Shown piece by piece: positions 1-7,854 of a DNA stretch of 64,000 bases. Each line of letters starts with the position of its first letter. Position 1 is the stretch's first letter. The notes beneath the pieces were generated by a model that was given only the letters and a program-made list of their open reading frames with translations, did not search any database and had not been told where the DNA came from. This DNA comes from UBA6921 sp031363085 (GTDB lineage: Bacteria > Pseudomonadota > Gammaproteobacteria > SG8-11), in the NCBI GenBank assembly GCA_031363085.1, contig JANLTU010000052.1, forward strand, positions 1-64,000, given 5' to 3'. The translations under genes and the position numbers were made by a program.

Positions 1-227
1 GAGTTTGCAGCAACCGACGTGGGAACAGCACCGCCCATCGTACCGAAGGCAACCGTCGCTGTTGTCGTTGCACCACTATGACAACCACCTCCACATCCAG
101 ACGTTGCTCGATTATCCCCACCCCGGCCTGGGTCATGCGCATAAGCAATAGGCGCCTGCCCCACCAATAACCCCGTCATCAACACCAACGGCAACGCCGC
201 GCGTAAACTCTTATTGATTCTATCCAT
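1..227 (-). CDS. Secreted protein with a CxxxCH motif, 3' part beyond the window
   Basis: Only the first 75 codons lie in the window; the reading frame runs open off the left edge. The start ATG at 225-227 is preceded by GAGGGG eight bases upstream. Residues 1 to about 31 form a Sec signal peptide (basic start, long hydrophobic stretch, APIAYA|H-type cleavage site). The mature part is Gly/Ala/Thr rich and carries CGGGCH, a Cys-x3-Cys-His arrangement that could bind haem c with a longer loop than CxxCH, or could be a disulfide. The sequence context around it resembles secreted Reelin-like/'choice-of-anchor' proteins, but that assignment is tentative. Function unknown. Confidence 0.6.
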   Translation of the reverse strand, partial: MDRINKSLRAALPLVLMTGLLVGQAPIAYAHDPGRGGDNRATSGCGGGCHSGATTTATVAFGTMGGAVPTSVAAN

Positions 228-495
228 GGTAATACCCCTCTGTAAGGAAGTAGTTGTGCCCGTCGCTTTGTGTAGACATTAGCGACAGCGATATCTCACA
301 TCAATGTACGCGCATTAATATCATGACCAGACTTCTGTACGTTTAAACTCCTACACCCGCTATATACCTGCATTCGGTTTAAGCGAGCATTAAAAATTTA
401 AAAAACTACCGAAGTATGCATGCCCAATGACGAGTGCATCGTTGCCCACAGAGTGCACATACTGGCTGAATTGAACATGAATTTACGCGGGAAGG
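228..495. other. Intergenic stretch without a gene
   Basis: No reading frame with coding character was found here. It holds the ribosome-binding site of the leftward secreted-protein gene (near 235-240) and otherwise A/T-rich sequence that probably contains its promoter, although no convincing -35/-10 pair can be singled out. Confidence 0.5.
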
Positions 496-520
496 CAGCG
501 CGCGACGAGGTCGCGCGCTG
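496..520 (-). terminator. GC-rich hairpin after the cysteine-repeat gene
   Basis: Perfect 11-bp inverted repeat (CAGCGCGCGAC and its complement) around a 3-nt loop, a few bases past the stop codon of the leftward gene at 529-927. There is no clear T-run on the leftward side, so it may be a processing or weak termination hairpin rather than a classical intrinsic terminator. Confidence 0.45.
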
Positions 521-528
521 TGATTGAT

Positions 529-927
529 TTAAGGCTTGGCGGCGTGATTTGCCATCGGTTTCTTCTTCGACAGCACATCTTTACAGGCTTGCGACAGTTC
601 CGCGTCCTTTCCATGCAGGCATGCCATCACACCTTTGCCCGGCTTTGCGTCGGGGCAATGTTTCTTTATGTCATCGCCACAGGCCGCATGAAAAGCTTCG
701 GCTTTTTTGTTCATGTTGTCTTGATGTGTTTTGCAACCGGCAGAAAGTTCAGCGTCATGCTTTTTCAAACATGCGGCGACACCACCCGCACCCGGCTTGG
801 CGTCAGCGCACAATTTTTTAATATCTTCGGCGCATGCGCCTTTCTGCATTGTCGCATTGGCGGCTGTGCCAAACGTCGCAGTCACTGCCACCAGATGCAT
901 CGCAACCATCCACTTCGAAACTTTCAT
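529..927 (-). CDS. Secreted cysteine-rich repeat protein (GLG1-like repeats)
   Basis: The product is 132 residues. The start at 927 is chosen because GAGGAG lies six bases upstream; the ATG at 933 overlaps that ribosome-binding site. A signal peptide ends near AANA (about residue 25). The mature protein has two copies of a roughly 50-residue unit with regularly spaced cysteines (C-x8-C ... AC-L...H/GKDAELS..C), the pattern of the cysteine-rich repeat first described in the Golgi protein GLG1 and also found in proteobacterial secreted proteins. It is Lys-rich at the C-terminus. It is transcribed away from the multihaem cytochrome gene with a 161-bp shared upstream region, so the two may be co-regulated. 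No biochemical role is known to me. Confidence 0.7.
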   Translation of the reverse strand: MKVSKWMVAMHLVAVTATFGTAANATMQKGACAEDIKKLCADAKPGAGGVAACLKKHDAELSAGCKTHQDNMNKKAEAFHAACGDDIKKHCPDAKPGKGVMACLHGKDAELSQACKDVLSKKKPMANHAAKP

Positions 928-1088
928 TGTCATCTCCTCGACTTGCTCTGAAATTGTTTTTCGGTTGAACCCCAAACGACCCGCATAAGGATAGCATCGA
1001 TTTTTAAATTGCGACGCGGAATAACCACGCTGTAGAGCACACATCGCGATGCGCTTACACTAGGCGCCCCGACACGGAGCGATGGCTG

Positions 1089-2786
1089 ATGAAACATACT
1101 CTGGCGATGATGCTCACCCTCATGTTCTTGAGCGCGTGTCAGGATGTGACACCACCCCCGCAAGTGCCGGAGGTGTCGCTTACACCTATCCCGAAAATCG
1201 CCGCCGGTGCAACGCTCGCGCAGAAGTGCATTGAATGCCACGGGGTCGACGGCGCCGCCGCGAAATCGGGCGCGCCGTTTCTCGCCGGACAACAAGCGCA
1301 ATACCTCATCGGGGCGTTGCATACCTATGCCAACGGCACGCGTAAACACGACGGCATGAAATCCATTGCGCTCGCGCTCAACGAACATGACATCGTCGAC
1401 GTTGCGGCCTACTACTCACAATTAAACACGGCATGGAAAGGCGCGACACCGCCGCCCGCACCCAAGGTTCGCCGTTTCGATAAAACCACCATAGCCGTGG
1501 GACAGTCGTCGTCGCGGCCTTGCGATTCCTGCCATGGCAACGACGGCAACAGCACGCGCGCCGGGGTGCCCAGTCTTGCTGGTTTGCAGCCGGAGTATTT
1601 CACCAAGGCGTTGAATGCATATTTCAGCGGCGAACGCAGCGATCCGATCATGAGCGTGTTCAAGGAATCGCTGGACCGGCAGGAAATAAAAACCATGGCG
1701 GCCTACTACGCCAGCCAGCAACGCGGCAAGACGCGTTTCGTGTCCAGGGGCGAGCGCGCCGTTGGAATGTCAAAATCAGGCGCCTGTAGCGGTTGCCATG
1801 GCGTGGACGGCAACAGCATCAACCCGACCATGCCCAGCCTCGCCGGACAAAACGGCCCCTACTTGGAAAAAGTCTTGCTCGCATACCGCAATGGTCAGCG
1901 TAAAGACAGCCTAATGCAGGCGGCGCTGGCCACCTTGAAACCCAAGGATTTGCGCGACATCGCTGCGTATTTTTCCAGTCAAGAACCCCACGTACCCGGC
2001 GCTTCGGTCGTTGAACCTTCGGACAAGTTCGATCCGCTCGGCGACGGCGCGCGCCTAGCGCTGAACTGCGCCGGCTGCCACGGCGATAAAGGCAACAGCA
2101 CCACGCCCGGCATTCCCAGTTTGAGTCGCTTGCACAGCGATTACCTCACCGCCACGATCAGGGCCTATCGCGACGGCGGCCGTAAGCATGCAAGCATGCA
2201 GAATTTTGTGCTCAATCTGAGCGACGCTGAAAGTGTCAAGCTCGCGCTGTATTACGCCACACAAGAACCTAACGGCTACCCTTCCGCCAAGGGCGATGTC
2301 GCTGCCGGCGCAAAGCTTGCGGCCACCTGCAACGCCTGCCATGGCGAACACGGCAACAGCAGCACAGCGACCATACCGACGCTGGCCGGGCAGGATCCCA
2401 CCTATCTCCTCGCCGCCGCCAAAAGCTACGCAAGCGGCGTCCGTTCCCACACCGACATGCAAAATGCAACAAAGGGATTGAAAGACAAAGACCTGACCGA
2501 CCTCGTGGCGTATTTCGCCGCGCAAACTCCGCTCAAACCCGAGACCCATTTACCCACAGCACCAGCAGTGCTGACGCAACAGTGCAACCGCTGCCATGGC
2601 GAAAATGGCCACAGCACTGAGCCCACCAAGCCGCGCCTGAACGGGCAAGTGGAAACGTATCTGGCGCACGCGTTGCGCAGTTACAAAAACGGCACACGCG
2701 ACAACACCATGATGCACGCGATGTCGGACATACTGAGTGATTTCGAAATCGATGCGCTGGCGGCCTATTACGCACGCCAGCCGTAA
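1089..2786 (+). CDS. Hexahaem c-type cytochrome lipoprotein
   Basis: This 565-residue lipoprotein starts with a type II signal peptide whose lipobox is LSAC (Cys17). It then carries six tandem cytochrome c domains of about 85-97 residues, each with one CxxCH haem site (CIECH near 47, CDSCH near 145, CSGCH near 232, CAGCH near 327, CNACH near 413, CNRCH near 498). Each domain repeats an LAGQ..Y..AL..Y..G.R....M signature and ends in AAYY/AAYF. The single domain resembles the cytochrome c4/c553 class I fold. Usual relatives have one or two such domains, so six in a row is unusual. GGAG sits nine bases before the ATG. It probably moves electrons across the periplasm from a membrane anchor; the partner is not evident here. 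Confidence 0.88.
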   Translation: MKHTLAMMLTLMFLSACQDVTPPPQVPEVSLTPIPKIAAGATLAQKCIECHGVDGAAAKSGAPFLAGQQAQYLIGALHTYANGTRKHDGMKSIALALNEHDIVDVAAYYSQLNTAWKGATPPPAPKVRRFDKTTIAVGQSSSRPCDSCHGNDGNSTRAGVPSLAGLQPEYFTKALNAYFSGERSDPIMSVFKESLDRQEIKTMAAYYASQQRGKTRFVSRGERAVGMSKSGACSGCHGVDGNSINPTMPSLAGQNGPYLEKVLLAYRNGQRKDSLMQAALATLKPKDLRDIAAYFSSQEPHVPGASVVEPSDKFDPLGDGARLALNCAGCHGDKGNSTTPGIPSLSRLHSDYLTATIRAYRDGGRKHASMQNFVLNLSDAESVKLALYYATQEPNGYPSAKGDVAAGAKLAATCNACHGEHGNSSTATIPTLAGQDPTYLLAAAKSYASGVRSHTDMQNATKGLKDKDLTDLVAYFAAQTPLKPETHLPTAPAVLTQQCNRCHGENGHSTEPTKPRLNGQVETYLAHALRSYKNGTRDNTMMHAMSDILSDFEIDALAAYYARQP

Positions 2787-2798
2787 TGCGCATTTGTG

Positions 2799-3197
2799 TT
2801 AGTGCAGCAGCCGGTCGTGCTCCGCTTCATCGGCCGGCAACACCCGCTCTTGTACCAGCCGCCACTGTCCGTCGTCTTCTTTTTCCAGTAACACTTCGAT
2901 GCCCTGCGCATTGATGGTGCCGTCGTTGCCCTCGACCGTTTCGAAGGTTTTGAACAGCACGCGCGTTGCGGTGGCAGCAACCAGTTTGAGGCCGTCGTAG
3001 CGCACACTTTTTAAAATCCGCTGTTCAAATTCGTGCTTGCACTGCGCCGCCCACGCATCGTAGCCGATATTTTCAAAACCCGGCACGCCAACGAGGTTGA
3101 CGCGCTTGGAGATCAAGTCCATGTGCGCGGTGAAATTTTTTGCGTTGGTGGTGGTGGCCGCTGCGTCTAACCACTGTTGTGCAATGTGTTCTGACAT
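2799..3197 (-). CDS. SnoaL/NTF2-like domain protein
   Basis: A 132-residue cytoplasmic protein. The ATG at 3197 has GAGGA seven bases upstream, so it is preferred over an upstream in-frame start. The sequence pattern (N-terminal helix with W, 'HMDLISKRV', central 'YDAWAAQCKHEFEQ', then strands ending in 'WRLVQERVLP') fits the SnoaL-like/NTF2 fold used by small ketosteroid-isomerase-type proteins. No catalytic residues can be assigned. It converges on the cytochrome gene with only 12 bp between stop codons. Confidence 0.6.
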   Translation of the reverse strand: MSEHIAQQWLDAAATTTNAKNFTAHMDLISKRVNLVGVPGFENIGYDAWAAQCKHEFEQRILKSVRYDGLKLVAATATRVLFKTFETVEGNDGTINAQGIEVLLEKEDDGQWRLVQERVLPADEAEHDRLLH

Positions 3198-3251
3198 TAA
3201 TATTCCTCGCCGGCCTGCCGGCAATTGCCGCTCACGTACTGTCAGCAAGCC

Positions 3252-3683
3252 CTATTTGGTTTCAGCATCCTGGGCGGGTAATTCGCCCCTGTCGTTGCGT
3301 GGATACGGAAAACGGTGATCACCGTAACGTACTACCAATACTCCAACGGCGAGTATTAACACTGCGCCGGTCACGGCGAAGATTCGCAACCCGTCCATGT
3401 CTTTCATATCCAAAATCAGATACCGCGCCAGTGCGACCATACCGATATACAGTGGAAAGCGCACCGGCAATTTTCCTGTGCCGTAGTAAAGGCCCACCAT
3501 CGCGAACACTTCCAGATAGAGAAACAACATCAGCAAATCTGTCAAGCTGACGCGCTGCGCCTCCCACATATGGAAAATCTCGCTCACCATTGCAATCACC
3601 GTGGCGATCGCAATGGCAAGCAATCCAAAATGCTCAACCAACATCAGCAGTCGTAGATTGAAATGCCGAACAGAATATTTCAT
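3252..3683 (-). CDS. psiE: PsiE family phosphate-starvation-inducible membrane protein
   Basis: This 143-residue inner-membrane protein has four predicted transmembrane helices (about residues 20-40, 48-70, 78-95, 103-122). The helices and loop motifs (LVE.F..LAIAI, FLYLEVFAMVGLYY, PVRFPLYIGMVALAR.LIL) match the PsiE family. Length matches the family. PsiE was named for phosphate-starvation induction in E. coli, and its biochemical activity is unknown. No Pho box could be recognised upstream. It ends with a short charged cytoplasmic tail. Confidence 0.85.
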   Translation of the reverse strand: MKYSVRHFNLRLLMLVEHFGLLAIAIATVIAMVSEIFHMWEAQRVSLTDLLMLFLYLEVFAMVGLYYGTGKLPVRFPLYIGMVALARYLILDMKDMDGLRIFAVTGAVLILAVGVLVVRYGDHRFPYPRNDRGELPAQDAETK

Positions 3684-3725
3684 AAAAAATCGCTTCCCTG
3701 AAAATAAAATGGACTACGCTCCGGA

Positions 3726-4277
3726 CTAAATGTCACCCACCGCGCCCATCAACAGCTCGGGTTCGACTTGCACCGCGCCGGCGGCGGTCGTGATCAGTAC
3801 TAATTTTTCTTGAATGCTGCATTGCAGTTGCAGGTTGCGATCCGCCAACGCTGCCAGCGCCTGGGTCGTGGCCAGCGGCAAGCGCAACACGCTCAGATTG
3901 TCGATGCGTTGTAATTTTTCGCGGTTTTGTTCCCACCACGGCTCGGCGGAACGGCCATAAGTGACGATCACCACCTGCTTGGCGCGGCCGCTGGCTTTGC
4001 GGATTTCACGCTCGTCCGGCTGGCCGACTTCGATCCAGCGTTCGATCATGCCGGTCAGATCTTTTTCCCACAAGGTGGGCTCGTCTTCGGAGGCAATGCC
4101 GCGGCCGAAGGCAAGTGCATCGCTGGCGTACATGGCAAATGCCAGCAGTCGCACCATCATGCGCTCGTCGGTTTCGGACGCATGCCGCGCCACCGTGAGC
4201 GCATGGCTTTGGTAGTAATTGCGGTCCATGTCGGCAATCTGCAACTCGATCTTGAACACGGTAGCCTTCAACGCCAC
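3726..4277 (-). CDS. yaeQ: YaeQ family protein
   Basis: A 183-residue protein with the YaeQ hallmarks: N-terminal ALKATVFK, 'ADMDRNYYQSHALTVARHASET', 'RMMVRLLAF', 'EPTLWEKDLTG.IERWIEVG.PDERRI/EIRKAS', 'WWEQNREKL'. The fold is PD-(D/E)XK nuclease-like in known relatives, but activity is unproven. The start is taken as GTG at 4275-4277, because homology begins exactly there and GGGGA lies upstream; longer ATG starts would add unrelated residues. It begins two bases after the stop of the S4-domain gene, so the two are translationally coupled. Confidence 0.85.
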   Translation of the reverse strand: MALKATVFKIELQIADMDRNYYQSHALTVARHASETDERMMVRLLAFAMYASDALAFGRGIASEDEPTLWEKDLTGMIERWIEVGQPDEREIRKASGRAKQVVIVTYGRSAEPWWEQNREKLQRIDNLSVLRLPLATTQALAALADRNLQLQCSIQEKLVLITTAAGAVQVEPELLMGAVGDI

Positions 4278-4279
4278 AG

Positions 4280-4498
4280 CTATTTCCCCAGCACTTCGAC
4301 ACAAGTATCAAGACACTGCACCACTTGCCCGGCGCGAATCTTGGCGGTCTTGCGACTCTCAGGCAGTCCATCGACCTGCACCTTGCCGGCGGCGACCAGC
4401 AATTTTCCCTGGCCCCCGCTTTCAGCGAGGCCGGAAAGTTTAAGCAAGTTGCACAAGTCGATGTATTCGGCATTCAGTTGAAACGTGATGGTTTTCAT
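4280..4498 (-). CDS. Small S4-domain RNA-binding protein (YbcJ-like)
   Basis: This 72-residue protein consists almost entirely of one S4 RNA-binding domain: 'YIDLCNLLKLSGLAESGGQGKLLVAAGKVQVDG...RKTAKIRAGQVV'. The helix-turn and the 'V.VDG....K..KI..G' strand-turn are the typical RNA-contacting signature. Similar free-standing domains include E. coli YbcJ and the heat-shock protein Hsp15. It lies directly upstream of yaeQ with 2 bp between them. RNA target unknown. Confidence 0.8.
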   Translation of the reverse strand: MKTITFQLNAEYIDLCNLLKLSGLAESGGQGKLLVAAGKVQVDGLPESRKTAKIRAGQVVQCLDTCVEVLGK

Positions 4499-4656
4499 GA
4501 GGGCTTCTGGTTAAGTCGTTGGGAGTGCGCGCATGTTACCTCAAACGCTGCCGTCGGCGTGTGCCGCGTGCTTTGTAAGCTTTGTAAAAAGCATCCGGAG
4601 AAGCTACGCTTTGCAATGTGGATTAACGCAGTACCCCACCCGGACGGGCTTGCATA

Positions 4657-4917
4657 ATGAAGAAAATAAAACATGAAACAGAATTGGTAAAAGCGGCGAT
4701 TCTCGCCGGTGTGAAATACGGCGAAGAACGCGGCGCGGTCGAGTTTGAACCCACCGACTCCGCCAGCGAAAAAATCCTCTACATCTACCGGCTGCTGGTG
4801 CACGACAAAATTATTCAAGCCCTGCCCGAAGATCAGGTCTCGCAACAATCGATGCGCCACAAGCTCGCCATCTGGTACTCGAAGCAACTGCCGAAGGATC
4901 ATCCACTGTTGAAATAA
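4657..4917 (+). CDS. DUF5062 family small protein
   Basis: An 86-residue acidic/helical protein. The pattern 'ELVKAAI..G..Y...RG..EF.PTDSA..KI.Y.YRLLVHDK.IQ.L..DQ....MRHKLA.W.SKQLP.DHPLL' is that of a short conserved family of unknown function seen in gammaproteobacteria (DUF5062 by my recollection). The protein is complete and no cofactor motif is visible. It stands alone, divergent from the S4/yaeQ pair, and is followed by a palindromic repeat that may end its transcript. Confidence 0.65.
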   Translation: MKKIKHETELVKAAILAGVKYGEERGAVEFEPTDSASEKILYIYRLLVHDKIIQALPEDQVSQQSMRHKLAIWYSKQLPKDHPLLK

Positions 4918-4924
4918 ACATCAC

Positions 4925-4977
4925 CGGAGCGCGGGCTTCCAGCCCGCAACTAAAGCCGCCAGGATGGCCGCGCTCCG
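4925..4977. repeat. REP-like palindromic element
   Basis: A 10-bp perfect inverted repeat (CGGAGCGCGG at 4925-4934, its complement at 4968-4977) encloses a second tight hairpin, GCGGGCT-tcc-AGCCCGC (4931-4947). The nested, GC-rich geometry is that of an intergenic REP-type repeat. It lies eight bases after the DUF5062 stop codon, so it may also protect or end that mRNA. Confidence 0.55.
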
Positions 4978-5063
4978 AGCCCGCTTGCGTTGAACACAAG
5001 CGCACCGGAGCCACCATTGAACGGCGCGGAGAAAAATATGTACCGCGTTCTTTAGCTTAAAAA

Positions 5064-6347
5064 TTACAGCCGCACATGATGTTCACCCACGCGCCCGGCT
5101 TCGGCGTCATTCAGCCCGGCGCTGCGCGCAAACTCCGGCCATGCCGCCACCGCCTCGCTGACCTGCTTGAGCACCTTGGGCGCACTGCCGATACCGAAGT
5201 GGTCGGCAACCGCCAGCAAGTCGGCGCGGGTGATTGCGCTGAATTTGCCGTTCACCGCCATCAAGTGTTGGTAAGTCCATTGGCCGTTCGGATTGTAGGC
5301 GTGGATCATGTCGTAGGCCGGTGCCAGCTCCCACGCACCGCCTTCGCGCAACAGGAAGGAAAAATTCTTGCTGTGGTCATCGCAATTGGCAGCCATCACG
5401 TTGAACGCGATGCGCCGGAAGGCTTCTTCCAGCGCAATGTGCCCGAGCTTGAGTTTTTGAATCGCGAGCAGCAACTGGCTGTAGTCGTGCGTGGCGCGCT
5501 GCCTGTAGTCCAGGTGCGTCAGCGCACACAGCGTTTGCATGTGATGCTTACGATTGCCGTCGCGATCAAAGCGCCGGGTCATGAAATGGGCACGCCCACC
5601 TTCTTCCAGCAAGCGACACGGCGACATGTCGATATCCGCCTGCCGCGCCATCAGGTGGTAGGCATATTCGATGCGGCCATAATTGTGCGACGCGCCCAGC
5701 TCGCGGTCAGCGCCCATGCCGTCGAACTTGAGCAGCCAGTGTTCGAAGCCAAGCTCGACATCAAACTGGCCGGCGCGGATTTCTTCGCTGCGTGGGTTCC
5801 ATGCAATCGCCGCCTTGGCGCGCGCACCGCCGGCCGAAGTGCCGACTTGAATCACCTGCGCCAACGCCGCCCTGGCGTGCGGGTCGGAGTCGATCTCGCC
5901 ATGCACCGCACGACGCGCGCTTTCCACCAGCGCGGCCAGATCCACAGCGGTGCTGCTTGCGACGTTGGGCCCGCGCGCCGGACGAAACTCCAGCGCGCCC
6001 ATGCCGCGCTTGCCCATGTAGGCAAGCCGGTCCAACGCGGTGATGGCTAAAGGCGCCACACCTTTACTTGCCAGCCACGCGGTGATCAAGGCATTGCCGA
6101 AATCGTCCGGCAAGGCATCCGCCAGCATGGCCGGCAGGCGCTGGTAGGTCAGCTCCGGCAACGCGGCGAATACGAAGGGCTCGCGTGCCTGCGCCAAGGG
6201 CATCGTCAGCGGCGCCAGCTCAATGCCACTGGCGACGAACTTGGGTGCATATTCAAACGCGTAGTAGCCCAGCTTGGGATCAAGCGCAACCGCACCCACC
6301 GTGTAGCCCCAGAGGCGCACTTCCACTGCGGTAACAGGTCTATACAT
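5064..6347 (-). CDS. hipA: HipA family Ser/Thr kinase toxin
   Basis: A 427-residue HipA kinase. The N-terminal subdomain (about 1-100) is followed by 'GTSAGGARAKA', the glycine-rich nucleotide-binding loop. The catalytic region near residue 320 reads NCDDHSKNFS, with the expected catalytic Asp and Mg-binding residues, followed by 'LAPAYDM'. In E. coli HipA phosphorylates glutamyl-tRNA synthetase and drives persistence; other HipA proteins have other targets. The ATG at 6345-6347 overlaps the end of hipB by 8 nt, which couples toxin synthesis to the antitoxin. All key residues appear intact. The next leftward gene is on the other strand, so hipA is the last gene of its operon. Confidence 0.9.
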   Translation of the reverse strand: MYRPVTAVEVRLWGYTVGAVALDPKLGYYAFEYAPKFVASGIELAPLTMPLAQAREPFVFAALPELTYQRLPAMLADALPDDFGNALITAWLASKGVAPLAITALDRLAYMGKRGMGALEFRPARGPNVASSTAVDLAALVESARRAVHGEIDSDPHARAALAQVIQVGTSAGGARAKAAIAWNPRSEEIRAGQFDVELGFEHWLLKFDGMGADRELGASHNYGRIEYAYHLMARQADIDMSPCRLLEEGGRAHFMTRRFDRDGNRKHHMQTLCALTHLDYRQRATHDYSQLLLAIQKLKLGHIALEEAFRRIAFNVMAANCDDHSKNFSFLLREGGAWELAPAYDMIHAYNPNGQWTYQHLMAVNGKFSAITRADLLAVADHFGIGSAPKVLKQVSEAVAAWPEFARSAGLNDAEAGRVGEHHVRL

Positions 6348-6663
6348 TTTCACGTCGCCTGGCGGGCTTGCGCGCGCGCGAGGCACGCTGCCGCACCGAC
6401 TTGGCCTTGAGCATTTGCAACGGACTAATTGACACCGCCGGCGCCAGCGTCTGAAACCAGTCCGCACGCCCCAACGCGCGCAGCACCTTGATAAAGGTTT
6501 GCAGCGTGGCGCCTTTGCCGGATTCGAGATTCTTGAGTGCACTCAAGCCCGCACCCGCCCGCTGCGCCAGCGCCCGCTGGTCGAGGTTCTCGCGCAAGCG
6601 CAGCGCACGCACCTGCTCGCCTAACGCGGCCGCTGATTCTTGAGTGATTTTTGATTTCTTCAT
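6340..6663 (-). CDS. hipB: HipB-like XRE antitoxin/repressor
   Basis: A 107-residue protein with a Cro/C1-type helix-turn-helix at about residues 14-70 ('VRALRLRENLDQRALAQRAGAGLSALKNLE.GKGATLQTFIKVLRAL'), and a basic Arg-rich C-terminus. It precedes and overlaps the kinase gene, the standard antitoxin-first order. In characterised systems HipB binds HipA and represses the operon. Two palindromes directly upstream are the likely operators. No strong ribosome-binding site is seen before its ATG. Confidence 0.85.
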   Translation of the reverse strand: MKKSKITQESAAALGEQVRALRLRENLDQRALAQRAGAGLSALKNLESGKGATLQTFIKVLRALGRADWFQTLAPAVSISPLQMLKAKSVRQRASRARKPARRRENV

Positions 6664-6667
6664 TAGT

Positions 6668-6719
6668 GGATTCTTTTAAATCCGTTACAGCTAATTTTAT
6701 AGTCTATGGATTTAAATCC
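6668..6719. promoter_or_regulatory. Two palindromic operator candidates upstream of hipBA
   Basis: A perfect 12-bp palindrome GGATTTAAATCC lies at 6708-6719 and a related interrupted one (GGATT-N6-AATCC) at 6668-6683. Their starts are 40 bp apart, about four helical turns, and the nearer one almost touches the hipB ATG. The geometry suggests cooperative HipB binding and autorepression. The half-sites point the opposite way to the E. coli TATCC-N8-GGATA operator. Confidence 0.6.
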
Positions 6720-6861
6720 GTCTACTAAAATTAGCAAACTTGACTAGCAAAACGCCTCTAAAATGAGGCGATAGACGAGTCAGTTTCACCATCCCCTGGT
6801 ACACAGCCCACGGTCGCACGGTTTTTTATACCCACGGCGACATTGAGACATGGAGGCGCAA

Positions 6862-7293
6862 ATGACTCAACGAACGGATTTTGCAAACCCCGGCGTCGCC
6901 GCCTGCTTCGAAAATTACCCCAAAGAAATAAAAGTAAAGCTCCTGTTCCTCCGCCAGCTTATTTTCGAGGTGGCGTCACAAACCGACGGCGTTGGGGAGT
7001 TAGAGGAAACCCTGAAATGGGGACAGCCAAGCTATGTTACGACCCAATCAAAAAGCGGCAGCCTGATCAGACTTGACCAGCTCAAGTCGCACCCAGGAAA
7101 GTATGCAATGTATTTTCACTGCCAAACCACCTTGGTTGATACCTTCAAAGAAATGTATCGAGACCGGTTCGAGTTTGCGGGAAATCGCAGCATCATTTTC
7201 AGCGCGGCAGACGATATTCCACTGGCTGAACTGAAGCATTGTGTTTCAATGGCGCTCACTTACCATCTCAATAAAAAAATAGAGCGACGGTGA
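6862..7293 (+). CDS. DUF1801 (YdhG-like) domain protein
   Basis: A 143-residue cytoplasmic protein. The start at 6862 is chosen because GGAGG lies five bases before it; an in-frame ATG at 6850 overlaps that site. The signature 'F.NYP.EIK..LLFLRQLIFEVA', 'EETLKWGQPSY', 'MYFHCQTTLVDTF', and 'LKHCVSMALTYH' is that of the DUF1801/YdhG family with a YdhG-like alpha/beta fold. The biochemical role of the family is unknown. It is a single gene, divergent from hipBA. Confidence 0.75.
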   Translation: MTQRTDFANPGVAACFENYPKEIKVKLLFLRQLIFEVASQTDGVGELEETLKWGQPSYVTTQSKSGSLIRLDQLKSHPGKYAMYFHCQTTLVDTFKEMYRDRFEFAGNRSIIFSAADDIPLAELKHCVSMALTYHLNKKIERR

Positions 7294-7366
7294 CTGACTC
7301 TATGCGAGCATGACGGTCACTTAAAGCTTTGCCGAAACCCACTCTCAACACCACGGAGAAAAATAA

Positions 7367-7777
7367 ATGTCACAGTCCAGCAAGGGCAGTAACAACACGC
7401 TCACCTCGACGACCAGCGCGGTATGGAGCAACCACATCACGGTACCGAACACCCCGGCGGGTTTTACCGTGCGCACCACCTATCCCACCAATCCGAGCGG
7501 CGCGGAAGTGATGCTTGAACAATGGGAGGCCGGCACCGAAGAGCCGCCGCACTCGCATCCGGGTGACGACATGACCGTGGTCGTTGAAGGCAAAATGTCG
7601 ATTCAGTTTTACAACAACGATGCCGGGCGCTTGGTCCGTGACGGTGAGCGCATCTACTTGGAAAAGGGCGCTGTGGGTTACATCCACGCCGGCCGCATTC
7701 ATGACGCCAAGTACATCGAAGCCTGCAAACTGGTTTACGTGCACGACAAAGCATTTGGATTCGTCGCGCACGGTTAA
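7367..7777 (+). CDS. Cupin domain protein
   Basis: A 136-residue single-domain cupin. The metal-binding motif is partly visible: 'EQWEAGTEEPPHSHPGDDMTVVVEGKM' contains the H-x-H and following acidic residue of cupin motif 1, and 'GYIHAGRIHDAKY' supplies the motif 2 histidine. These would hold a divalent metal in a small beta-barrel. Substrate cannot be inferred. GGAG sits nine bases before the ATG. It lies at the border of the polysaccharide cluster but faces away from it, so membership is doubtful. Confidence 0.75.
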   Translation: MSQSSKGSNNTLTSTTSAVWSNHITVPNTPAGFTVRTTYPTNPSGAEVMLEQWEAGTEEPPHSHPGDDMTVVVEGKMSIQFYNNDAGRLVRDGERIYLEKGAVGYIHAGRIHDAKYIEACKLVYVHDKAFGFVAHG

Positions 7778-7854
7778 ACGGCGTGGAGCGGCGTAGTTTA
7801 CGTTTTACAGGATAAAATCTCGCCGCGATTTTCGCTGCGGCAGGCATGCGTGCG

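Noticed and set aside
5076..6050. 324-codon open frame opposite hipA
   Set aside because: The minus-strand hipA frame has intact kinase motifs and overlaps hipB correctly; the + frame shows no recognisable family.
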